From the NCBI GenBank assembly GCA_948505485.1, contig CAOPQH010000043.1, forward strand, positions 1 through 12,057: DNA of 12,057 nt. Direction: 5' to 3'. Of the stretch, positions 6,481 to 12,057 are shown piece by piece. This stretch comes from an uncultured Clostridia bacterium. GTDB lineage: Bacteria > Bacillota > Clostridia > TANB77 > CAG-508. The notes beneath the pieces were generated by a model that did not search any database, was not told the DNA's origin, and worked only from the letters and a program-made list of their open reading frames with translations. The first letter of the stretch is position 1. Each line of letters begins with the position of its first letter. The translations under genes and the position numbers were made by a program.

Positions 6481-6544
6481 TGCATTTGTCTCATATTGAT
6501 TAACTTTACAACCGTAAAGTTATAAAAGTCACCCTTTTGCTCAT
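6481..6544 (-). pseudogene. mtaB: Original mtaB 5' end, separated by a +1 frameshift at 6514
   Basis: An ATG at 6544-6542 with AAAGGGAT upstream reads MSKRVTFITL, then runs into R-L-stop (TAA at 6508-6506). Ignoring one base, the C read opposite position 6514, the frame continues GCKVNQYETNA directly into the 411-residue frame. This restores the conserved MtaB start TLGCKVNQYETNAM and a protein of 432 residues. The extra base lies exactly at one edge of a perfect 9-bp inverted repeat (6501-6509 and 6514-6522, 4-nt loop). Without it that repeat would be imperfect. Confidence 0.8.
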
Positions 6545-6576
6545 ATTTATTATCCCTTTATTGATTCATTTTTATT

Positions 6577-7578
6577 TTATTTTGCCTCTAGTGCATCTAA
6601 ATTATCTAAAGCTTTTCCTGTTCCTAAAGCAACACATGAAACAGTGTCTTGTGCTATCATTACATTTATTCCAGTTTTTTCTTGCAAAAGTTTATCTAAA
6701 CCATCTACTAAGCATCCTCCACCTGTCATGTATATACCTTTATCACTTATATCTGCGGCTAATTCTGGAGGTGTTTTTTCTAAAACAGAATGTACCGCAT
6801 CTACTATCATCATAGCTGGCTCTAACATAGCTTCTAGCATTTCACTTGAATGTATTGTAATTGTTTTTGGTAATCCTGATATTAAGTCCCTTCCTCTTAT
6901 GTCCATTTCTACATCTTGTATTTTAGGATGTACACAACCAATATTTATTTTTAATTCTTCTGCTGTTCTTTCTCCAATCATTATATTATGTTTTTTCTTT
7001 ATATATTTAACAATATATTCATCAAATTTATCACCAGCAACCTTAATTGAAGAATTTACTACAGAGCCACCTAATGAAATAACTGCTATATCTGTTGTTC
7101 CTCCTCCAATATCTACTACCATATTTCCACATGGTTTTGATATATCAATTCCAGCTCCTATAGCTGCTGCAATAGGCTCTTCTATTAAATAAACTCTTCT
7201 TGCACCTGCTTGTGATGCTGCATCTATAACTGCCTTTTTCTCAACTTCTGTAACTCTTGATGGAATACATATCATTATTCTTGGTGCAAATAATGTTTTT
7301 CCTCCTACTTTATTTATGAAGTATTTTAACATTTTCTCTGTAACTGTATAATCTGAAATTACACCTTCTCTTAATGGTCTTGTTGCTACTATATTTCCAG
7401 GTGTTCTTCCTAGCATTCTTCTTGCCTCTCCTCCAACTGCTAATACCTCATTTGTATTATTATCAACTGCTACAACAGAAGGTTCTCTTAGTACAATTCC
7501 TTTTCCTTTTATGTATGCTATAACTGTAGCCGTACCTAAATCTATTCCAATATCTTGTCCGAATTTAAATTTAAACAT
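6577..7578 (-). CDS. mreB: Rod shape-determining protein, MreB/Mbl family
   Basis: The 333-residue product is a bacterial actin of normal length. Phosphate-1 motif GIDLGTATV (11-19), phosphate-2 motif VVDIGGGTTDIAV (154-166) and the adenosine motif GIYMTGGGCLVDGL (281-294) are all intact, as is EEPIAAAIGAG (133-143). The N-terminal MFKFKFGQ is short and amphipathic, fitting the membrane-binding end of MreB. It polymerises under the membrane and guides peptidoglycan synthesis, so the cell is probably rod-shaped. RBS AAGGGAAG lies 6 bases before the ATG, and a good promoter lies at 7636-7664. No mreC or mreD follows; mtaB does, after 32 bases. MreB and its paralogue Mbl cannot be told apart from this sequence alone. 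Confidence 0.93.
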   Translation of the reverse strand: MFKFKFGQDIGIDLGTATVIAYIKGKGIVLREPSVVAVDNNTNEVLAVGGEARRMLGRTPGNIVATRPLREGVISDYTVTEKMLKYFINKVGGKTLFAPRIMICIPSRVTEVEKKAVIDAASQAGARRVYLIEEPIAAAIGAGIDISKPCGNMVVDIGGGTTDIAVISLGGSVVNSSIKVAGDKFDEYIVKYIKKKHNIMIGERTAEELKINIGCVHPKIQDVEMDIRGRDLISGLPKTITIHSSEMLEAMLEPAMMIVDAVHSVLEKTPPELAADISDKGIYMTGGGCLVDGLDKLLQEKTGINVMIAQDTVSCVALGTGKALDNLDALEAK

Positions 7579-7635
7579 TATAATCTTCCCTTCTTTATGG
7601 TAAGTTTGTTACAAAAACATTTCAAATTTATTACG

Positions 7636-7664
7636 ATTATATTACATTTTAAGAAAATTATCAA
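7636..7664 (-). promoter_or_regulatory. Promoter of mreB-mtaB
   Basis: On the minus strand TTGATA (7664-7659) and a perfect TATAAT (7641-7636) are 17 bp apart. The predicted start near 7629 gives a leader of about 50 nt. Confidence 0.75.
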
Positions 7665-7731
7665 TAGTTATTTTAATTTTATTTTTATAAACATTATATA
7701 TTCCCCAAAACTCCAAAACAAAATCTCTCAA

Positions 7732-7785
7732 TGTCAATGTGTCAATGGAGATGTGGTTGTCAATGACATTTGACATACATTGACA
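7732..7785. promoter_or_regulatory. Cluster of TGTCAATG boxes between mreB and tsaE
   Basis: TGTCAATG occurs at 7732-7739, 7740-7747 and 7758-7765. Its reverse complement CATTGACA is at 7778-7785, and a near copy CATTTGACA at 7767-7775. The copies at 7758 and 7778 form an inverted pair whose half-site starts are 20 bp apart. The cluster ends 12 bp before the -35 box of the tsaE promoter and about 70 bp from the mreB promoter. This is the layout expected for an operator or activator array, though the cognate protein is unknown. Confidence 0.55.
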
Positions 7786-7796
7786 TATCAAAAAAT

Positions 7797-7825
7797 TTGA
7801 AATAAGTATAATTATATTGTATAAT
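7797..7825 (+). promoter_or_regulatory. Promoter of tsaE-tsaB-rimI
   Basis: TTGAAA (7797-7802) and a perfect TATAAT (7820-7825) are 17 bp apart, with the start expected near 7832 and a leader of about 27 nt. The TGTCAATG cluster lies immediately upstream. Confidence 0.75.
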
Positions 7826-7858
7826 ATAACATATTAGAATAAAGTAATGGGAGTTTAT

Positions 7859-8317
7859 ATGATTAATTACAAATATATTTCAAATTCTGAAAAAGATACG
7901 ATGAATTTTGCTTATAATTTAGCAAGCAAATTAACTAATGGAGATATAATTGTTCTCACTGGAGAACTTGGTGCTGGAAAGACTAAATTTACAGAAGGCT
8001 TTTTAAGCTATTTTGGATTAGAAGACGAAATTTCTAGTCCCACTTTTAACATAGTAAATGAATATAAAACAAATAATATAAATATTTATCACTTTGATGT
8101 TTATAGATTAGAAAATATCGATGAATTCTATGCTATTGGTGGAGAAGAATATTTTAATACTGGTATTTGTATTATTGAGTGGGGCGAAATTATAAAAGAT
8201 GTACTTCCTACAGATTATATTCAGATTTCTTTCTCTAAAGATAATAATAATGAGAATTTGAGAATTTTAGATATTCAAACTTTTGGAAAAAAATATGATA
8301 ATTTATTTGATTTATAA
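7859..8317 (+). CDS. tsaE: tRNA t6A biosynthesis ATPase TsaE
   Basis: TsaE is the P-loop ATPase that works with the TsaB-TsaD complex in transferring the threonylcarbamoyl group to A37 of tRNA. The 152-residue product has Walker A GELGAGKT (35-42), the family signature SSPTF (59-63), HFDVYRLE (80-87) and IIEWGE (107-112), all typical of the family. I start it at ATG 7859 because GGGAG ends 5 bases upstream; an in-frame ATG at 7847 overlaps that RBS and would add only MGVY. It is the first gene of the unit. The next gene, tsaB, is separated by 239 bases that hold a foldback element, an unusually large gap for this pair. Confidence 0.95.
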   Translation: MINYKYISNSEKDTMNFAYNLASKLTNGDIIVLTGELGAGKTKFTEGFLSYFGLEDEISSPTFNIVNEYKTNNINIYHFDVYRLENIDEFYAIGGEEYFNTGICIIEWGEIIKDVLPTDYIQISFSKDNNNENLRILDIQTFGKKYDNLFDL

Positions 8318-8344
8318 TCGTAAAGCTACCTGTCAATATGACTA

Positions 8345-8530
8345 TTCTAAACAAACTGTTACTATTTAGATATTAGAGTTCATCTGATGTCCTGCAACGG
8401 GCAATTAAATATTTTTATCAATCACCTCTGCCAACATAGCTGGGGTCTTCCTACCGGCTTTTGATAAAAATATTTAATCACCCTGCGTAGACCTTAAAAT
8501 CCTATACTAAATAGTAACAATTTGTTAGAA
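8345..8530. repeat. Nested foldback element inserted between tsaE and tsaB
   Basis: Outer arms 8345-8369 and 8507-8530 pair over 24 positions with one bulge and one mismatch. Nested inside are GTC/GAC, GGG/CCC (left core CTGCAACGGG at 8392-8401, right core CCCTGCGT at 8481-8488) and a perfect 18-bp stem ATTAAATATTTTTATCAA (8404-8421) with its complement at 8461-8478. The 39-nt apical loop is GC-richer and can form GCTGG/CCGGC. No coding frame is visible. As RNA it would fold strongly between two cotranscribed genes. It resembles a miniature foldback repeat or a structured cis RNA; no known riboswitch signature is recognised. The core is shared with 9691-9766. Confidence 0.7.
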
Positions 8531-8556
8531 AATTATAGAAAGGAATGAATTTTTAT

Positions 8557-9246
8557 ATGAAAGTTTTAAGTATTAGCACATCTAGCAAATTATGTGCTGT
8601 ATCAATTTTAGAAAACTCTAATTTAATAAAAGAAAAAATATTAGATAGTGGTCTTACACACTCTGAAAAATTACTACCACTTATAGATGATGTTTTTAAA
8701 GAAACTAATTTAAATTTAAAAGATATTGATTTATTAGTTTGTGACAAAGGTCCTGGTTCTTTTACTGGTATAAGAATAGGTATTTCAACTGTAATGGCTT
8801 TTTCTGATAGTTTAAATATACCATCTATAGGAATAAGTTCTTTAGAAGCTTTAGCTTATAATGTAAAAAACCCAGGTTTAATTTGTTCATTAATTGATGC
8901 TAAAAATTCTAACTCATATTTTGCTTTATACAAATTAGAAAATAATGTTTATACTTTATTAGAAAAATTTTGTGCTGAACATATTGATACAATAATTGAT
9001 ATTTTAAAAAAATATAATGAAAAAATCACTTTTATAGGCGATGGAGCAATTTATTATAAAGAAATTATCAAACAAGCTATTGAAAAATGTGAATTTGTAG
9101 ACAACAATGAAATAAACAGCTATAACTTAGGACTAGCAGGATTATATAATTACAAAATAGGTAATAAAAATGACATTCTACCATTATATCTACGTAAAAC
9201 GCAAGCAGAAAGAATGTTGGAGGCTAAATTAAATGGAAATAAGTAA
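8557..9246 (+). CDS. tsaB: tRNA t6A biosynthesis protein TsaB
   Basis: TsaB is the non-catalytic ASKHA-fold partner of TsaD in making t6A37. The 229-residue product has the typical start MKVLSISTSSKLCAVSILE, then THSEKLLPLID (34-44) and the strong family motif KGPGSFTGIRIG (64-75). The C-terminal end LPLYLRKTQAE is also typical. I choose ATG 8557 since it gives the canonical N terminus and has AAAGGA 12 bases upstream, a long but usable spacing; the ATG at 8545 directly abuts that RBS with no spacer. Its last 14 bases overlap rimI. The foldback element at 8345-8530 ends 26 bases before the start and so lies in its untranslated leader. TsaD is not in the window. Confidence 0.95.
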   Translation: MKVLSISTSSKLCAVSILENSNLIKEKILDSGLTHSEKLLPLIDDVFKETNLNLKDIDLLVCDKGPGSFTGIRIGISTVMAFSDSLNIPSIGISSLEALAYNVKNPGLICSLIDAKNSNSYFALYKLENNVYTLLEKFCAEHIDTIIDILKKYNEKITFIGDGAIYYKEIIKQAIEKCEFVDNNEINSYNLGLAGLYNYKIGNKNDILPLYLRKTQAERMLEAKLNGNK

Positions 9247-9667
9247 AATGAATTTAAAAGATTTACAACTTATATCAAATAATTTATCTTCAGATTTTGA
9301 TGACTTTTGGAATTATAATATTTTTAAATCTGAATTAGAAAATATAAACTCAAAATATATTGTACTAAAAAATAATGACGAAATAATTGGCTTTGCTGGA
9401 ATTTGGATTGCTCTTGATGAAGCACATATTACAAATATAGTTGTTAAAAAATCTTACAGACATCAAGGATATGGAGCAATACTTTTAGAAAACTTAATTA
9501 AACTAGCAAAATCCCTAAACTTAAAAAGTATAACTTTAGAAGTAAATGAAACTAATACTTTTGCTATAAAATTATATGAAAAATTTCAATTTAAAAATTT
9601 AGGAATTCGAAAAAAATATTATAAAAATACTGAAAACGCTATCATTATGACAAAAAAATTTGTGTAA
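9233..9667 (+). CDS. rimI: Ribosomal protein bS18-alanine N-acetyltransferase RimI
   Basis: The 144-residue GNAT-family protein has the RimI pattern DEAHITNIVV (62-71), followed by the acetyl-CoA binding loop RHQGYG (76-81), then EVNETNTFAIKLYEKFQF (103-120) and IRKKYY near the end. RimI acetylates the N-terminal alanine of ribosomal protein S18, although in many bacteria the gene mainly travels with tsaB and may have wider targets. The ATG overlaps the end of tsaB by 14 bases, with GGAGG (9219-9223) 9 bases upstream, so the two are translationally coupled. Its last codons (KKFV-stop) fall in the left arm of an inverted repeat whose right arm encodes the identical end of ylmH. Confidence 0.92.
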   Translation: MEISKMNLKDLQLISNNLSSDFDDFWNYNIFKSELENINSKYIVLKNNDEIIGFAGIWIALDEAHITNIVVKKSYRHQGYGAILLENLIKLAKSLNLKSITLEVNETNTFAIKLYEKFQFKNLGIRKKYYKNTENAIIMTKKFV

Positions 9668-9812
9668 AAATTTTTAAAATTATTAAATCCGCCAAATCTC
9701 GTCGGAGTAATTATATTTTCGTTTAGCATAAATGCTTAAACGAAAAATAATTCTCCTGCGTTTGGCTAATTTTATATAATAATTTTATTTAGTAATTTTT
9801 ACACAAATTTTT
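9654..9812. repeat. Nested foldback element between convergent rimI and ylmH, possible bidirectional terminator
   Basis: Outer arms AAAAATTTGTGTAAAAATT (9654-9672) and its exact complement (9794-9812) overlap the 3' ends of both genes. Inside are GCCAAA/TTTGGC (9691-9696, 9761-9766), GGAG/CTCC (9704-9707, 9753-9756) and TTTTCGTTTAGCAT (9716-9729) pairing with 9732-9746 with one bulge. The GCCAAA/TTTGGC stem is followed by T-rich sequence on both strands, so it may terminate both genes. The core CGGAG(T)AATTA and CCTGCGT (9755-9761) matches the element at 8345-8530 in the same orientation. Confidence 0.65.
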
Positions 9813-10602
9813 CTACAATAATTATAAATCTTCCGCTTCTTGTGTTTCCTATTAATTCTTTTATAACGAATCTTCCTTTTCCTCTAATTGTAATTGTATC
9901 ACCCTCTTTTATTTGCTTTGTCTTTTTGGTTTCGCTTTGATAATTTACAAAAACTCTTTCTGTATTTATAATTTCTACAGCTTTATTTCTAGAACACCTA
10001 GCAAGTTCTGATACAAAATTATCTAATCTAAGTGAAGCAACAATTATTTTTATTTCTTTCTTTTTAGTTTCTGTTATTTTTAAATCATTTATATTTTCTA
10101 TTGATATTTTTGATGTTCCAAATCTTGTTAAAGAATTTAAATTTTGTAACAAAAACTTGTCTATCCCATCTATGCATATAATATCGCCACCAAATTTGCT
10201 AACTAGTATATCTCCTATTTTTTCTCTTACCACTCCTAGCTTAATTATGCCACCTAAATAGTCTCTATGAGAATATTTTTCTTCTAAATTATCTGGTAAC
10301 TCTACTCTTATTACTTTAAATATCTTTTCATAATTTTTCTCTATCATTTGATTAGTATAATTTTCAGGATATATTATAAGTATCTTTCTTTCTGCATTTT
10401 CATATCCTCCATAAAACATATAATTAGAAATTTGTAATTTGTCTAAAAAGCTTTTTGTTAATCCTAATTGATACATATCTAAGAAATCTGTATATTCAAT
10501 TTTACTTTTTTTCTTACAAAATTCAATTTTATCTAATACTTTAGATAATAAAATTTTATCATCTTGTTTTTTATATTCATTTAAAATTTGTATCTTTTCC
10601 AT
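9799..10602 (-). CDS. ylmH: YlmH family S4-domain RNA-binding protein
   Basis: The 267-residue protein has the YlmH layout. An N-terminal helical region precedes a central domain with the family signature HRDYLGGIIKLGVVREKIGDI (split across about 112-132). The C-terminal S4 RNA-binding domain (about 188-248) contains LRLDNFVSELARCSRNKA and the loop GDTITIRGKGRF. In Bacillus subtilis YlmH is reported to act in ribosome-associated quality control, binding stalled 50S subunits. I start at ATG 10602, 5 bases after GGAG; an in-frame TTG at 10617 lies upstream of that RBS and is less likely. The gene is not in the usual ylm/sepF cell-division cluster here. It lies 25 bases downstream of a kinase-like membrane protein gene, likely cotranscribed, and converges on rimI. 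Confidence 0.9.
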   Translation of the reverse strand: MEKIQILNEYKKQDDKILLSKVLDKIEFCKKKSKIEYTDFLDMYQLGLTKSFLDKLQISNYMFYGGYENAERKILIIYPENYTNQMIEKNYEKIFKVIRVELPDNLEEKYSHRDYLGGIIKLGVVREKIGDILVSKFGGDIICIDGIDKFLLQNLNSLTRFGTSKISIENINDLKITETKKKEIKIIVASLRLDNFVSELARCSRNKAVEIINTERVFVNYQSETKKTKQIKEGDTITIRGKGRFVIKELIGNTRSGRFIIIVEKFV

Positions 10603-10627
10603 TATCTCTCCATCCAAATTTTTTATT

Positions 10628-11278
10628 TTAAACTATTACTAATAAAATTAAAAATGCACTTATTGGCACAGTTATATTGTCAGTTCCTTTTATTGAAATT
10701 CCCTCTATTAATGTTATTATAGTACTTACAACAACAGCTTTAATTACCATTAATGCGCTGTTAATATATAACAAATATAATGAAATAATTATAAGTGTTA
10801 TTATAAACATTGTTAATGATCCTGCTAAAGATTTTTCTGTATCTTTTATTTTATATTTAAAACTATTTATTTTCTTTCCAATAACAGCAGCTAATCCATC
10901 GCCATATGCCATAATAAAAACAGCTACTAATCCTAACTCTGGTTTTTTTATAATTCCAAATGTTACTATAGATAAAATTAATAAAGAAATAGCATAATAT
11001 ACTGTTCCAAGCCCCTCTTGTTTATTATCACTTCTTTCCATTACCTTTATTATATCCTTTTTATATGACAAATAATTTATAATAACAAAAGTTGCTGGTA
11101 CAAATGATGCATATATTACATTATCAAAAAAATACATTGCTATAATCCACCAATTTCCAAGCATTATGTGGATAAACTTTCTACTTGCTTCTTTTCCATA
11201 ATTTTCAAAAAACTTTGCAAACACTATAACTATTGCAATATATAAATATGATAATAATATTCCTAATAAATTATTCAT
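10628..11278 (-). CDS. Polyprenol/phytol kinase-like integral membrane protein (CTP-dependent kinase family)
   Basis: The 216-residue protein has about six to seven hydrophobic segments (near 3-21, 41-51, 54-70, 95-110, 116-134, 155-175, 180-195, 203-216). The motifs fit the Sec59/VTE5 dolichol and phytol kinase family, related to CDP-diacylglycerol synthase: EASRKFIHIMLG (30-41, with R33, K34, H37), YGDGLAAVIGKK (125-136), KSLAGSLTMF (149-158) and EGISIKGTDNITVPI (192-206). Members phosphorylate isoprenoid or lipid alcohols at the membrane, often using CTP. The substrate here cannot be read from the sequence; undecaprenol or diacylglycerol are candidates. The ATG has only a G-rich stretch (GTGGGGG) 4 bases upstream as RBS. 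ylmH follows after 25 bases. Confidence 0.8.
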   Translation of the reverse strand: MNNLLGILLSYLYIAIVIVFAKFFENYGKEASRKFIHIMLGNWWIIAMYFFDNVIYASFVPATFVIINYLSYKKDIIKVMERSDNKQEGLGTVYYAISLLILSIVTFGIIKKPELGLVAVFIMAYGDGLAAVIGKKINSFKYKIKDTEKSLAGSLTMFIITLIIISLYLLYINSALMVIKAVVVSTIITLIEGISIKGTDNITVPISAFLILLVIV

Positions 11279-11321
11279 TTTCCCCCACTAATTCCTTTAT
11301 AAAATATATTTTTAATAATTA

Positions 11322-11353
11322 AATTTTTAAATATTTTTTATTATTTAAAAATT
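11322..11353. repeat. AT-only perfect palindrome in the divergent region
   Basis: AATTTTTAAATA (11322-11333) and TATTTAAAAATT (11342-11353) form a perfect 12-bp inverted repeat with an 8-nt loop. It lies between the divergent kinase-like gene and the von Willebrand factor A gene. In DNA this AT-rich, palindromes can arise by chance. It could be an operator or a cruciform site. Confidence 0.4.
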
Positions 11354-11404
11354 CTTCACCATAATAACATACTTTTTTATTTTTTTCTACTTTTTTATAT
11401 ATTG

Positions 11405-11434
11405 TTGTTGTATTTTTCTTACATATATTATAAA
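11405..11434 (+). promoter_or_regulatory. Possible promoter of the vWA-domain gene
   Basis: TTGTTG (11405-11410) and TATAAA (11429-11434) are 18 bp apart, about 45 bases upstream of the ATG at 11481. The background is very AT-rich, so this is only a fair match. Confidence 0.4.
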
Positions 11435-11480
11435 ATAATTCATATACTAAATAAGATAAATATATACAAAGGAGATTTAT

Positions 11481-12057
11481 ATGAAAAAATTCAATTTATT
11501 TGTTTCAATATTTTTACTAACAATTCTAATAATTGCTACATTTTCGTCTACTATAAATGCAACATCAAATGGAAATCCTAATTCAAATATAAAATTTGAA
11601 GTTGTAGAAGAAAATGTTTGCAAAATTGATTTAACAAATTATTCTCATTTTGAGAAAAAATTAATTAATAAAGATTTAGATAAAAAACAAGTTACTTTGC
11701 AACTAAAAGTAACAAATGATGCTGCAGAAATAAAACCAACAGGAGAATTAATGCTAGTACTAGATAATTCTGAGAGTATGACTCATGAACTCTCTGATGG
11801 AAAATCAAGATACGAATCAATCGTTTCTTCTGCAAATACTCTTATTGACAATTTATTAAAAGATAATGGTAATTTAAAAATAGGAGTTGTTAGTTTTTCT
11901 AGTAGTTCTGATGTAACAAAAGAAGGAACTTCTGAAGACGCTAAATTAGTCTCAGAACTTAGCAATGATCCATCTAAATTAAAAGCTTCTATATCAAATA
12001 TAAAGTTTGAAGGAGACAGAACAGATTTAGATTCAGGAATAACATTAGCTAAAAACT
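11481..12057 (+). CDS. Secreted von Willebrand factor A domain protein, 3' end outside the window
   Basis: The visible 192 residues begin with a signal peptide (MKKFNLFVSIFLLTILIIA, likely cut after INA at residue 27). A linker with an aspartate/lysine-rich stretch (about 48-70) leads into a vWA domain opening with GELMLVLDNSESM (88-100). D95, S97 and S99 form the DxSxS metal-ion-dependent adhesion site, and T181 in GDRTDLDSGI (178-187) is the expected MIDAS threonine. RBS AAAGGAG lies 6 bases before the ATG. Such proteins in Firmicutes are often large surface adhesins or pilin-like proteins ending in a cell-wall anchor; the end is not visible, so this is inference. The gene is divergent from the kinase-like gene. 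Confidence 0.88.
   Translation, partial: MKKFNLFVSIFLLTILIIATFSSTINATSNGNPNSNIKFEVVEENVCKIDLTNYSHFEKKLINKDLDKKQVTLQLKVTNDAAEIKPTGELMLVLDNSESMTHELSDGKSRYESIVSSANTLIDNLLKDNGNLKIGVVSFSSSSDVTKEGTSEDAKLVSELSNDPSKLKASISNIKFEGDRTDLDSGITLAKN

Noticed and set aside
6501..6544. Programmed ribosomal frameshift in mtaB, with the hairpin as stimulator
   Set aside because: The restored frame needs a +1 shift at TTA-CGG, where the Leu tRNA would re-pair with TAC very poorly. The stem also overlaps the shift site instead of lying downstream. A mutation is the simpler reading.
6644..7192. 182-codon open frame on the plus strand
   Set aside because: It is antisense to the intact, strongly conserved mreB; its length follows from the codon bias of the opposite strand, and it has no RBS.
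7732..7785. CRISPR-like array
   Set aside because: The 8-bp units are too short, occur in both orientations and have no regular spacers; an operator array fits better.
7780..7812. Promoter using TTGACA at 7780-7785 with TATAAT at 7807-7812
   Set aside because: The spacer would be 21 bp; the pair at 7797-7802 and 7820-7825 with 17 bp is better.
8345..8530. T-box or other known riboswitch before tsaB
   Set aside because: There is no T-box sequence (AGGGTGGNACCGCG) and no recognisable riboswitch core; the long, mostly uniform inverted arms look more like a foldback repeat.

Overview
The window is a very AT-rich stretch of a chromosome, most likely from an uncultured or gut-associated member of the Clostridia (Bacillota). 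The evidence is strong AGGAGG-type ribosome binding sites, good TTGACA/TATAAT-type promoters with 17-18 bp spacers, tRNA genes with encoded CCA ends, and the gene set (radA-disA, mreB, ylmH, tsaE-tsaB-rimI). Genus-level assignment is not possible from the sequence alone.

Left part (1-1286): the tail of a Cro/C1-type regulator gene; a promoter followed after about 45 nt by a strong terminator, which together predict a small RNA of about 85 nt; a convergent 43-residue protein gene with a very strong RBS and its own promoter and terminator; a remnant reading frame that looks like the C-terminal end of a lost gene; and a two-gene tRNA unit (His-GUG then Gln-UUG) on the minus strand.

Centre-left (1287-5190, all minus strand): a 114-residue protein of unknown function with its own promoter, then radA, disA and a membrane-anchored cyclophilin-type peptidyl-prolyl isomerase. 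RadA (branch migration and recombination) and DisA (DNA-scanning c-di-AMP synthase) are known partners. The isomerase gene is translationally coupled to disA.

Centre (5223-9667): two divergent units share a 280-bp control region. To the left run mreB and mtaB. To the right run tsaE, tsaB and rimI. TsaE and TsaB help make t6A37 in tRNA, and MtaB methylthiolates that same base, so the control region sits between the two steps of one modification pathway. It carries several copies of TGTCAATG. The mtaB gene has an apparent one-base insertion near its 5' end that removes the normal start and the first cluster cysteine from the frame; the extra base makes an inverted repeat perfect.

Two foldback elements, at 8345-8530 (inside the tsaE-tsaB unit) and at 9654-9812 (between convergent rimI and ylmH), share a core ending in CCTGCGT and the same nested-stem architecture. 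They are the best candidate for an undescribed repeat or RNA family here.

Right part (9799-12057): ylmH (S4-domain ribosome quality-control factor) and a polyprenol/phytol-kinase-like membrane protein on the minus strand. A secreted von Willebrand factor A domain protein runs divergently off the right end.
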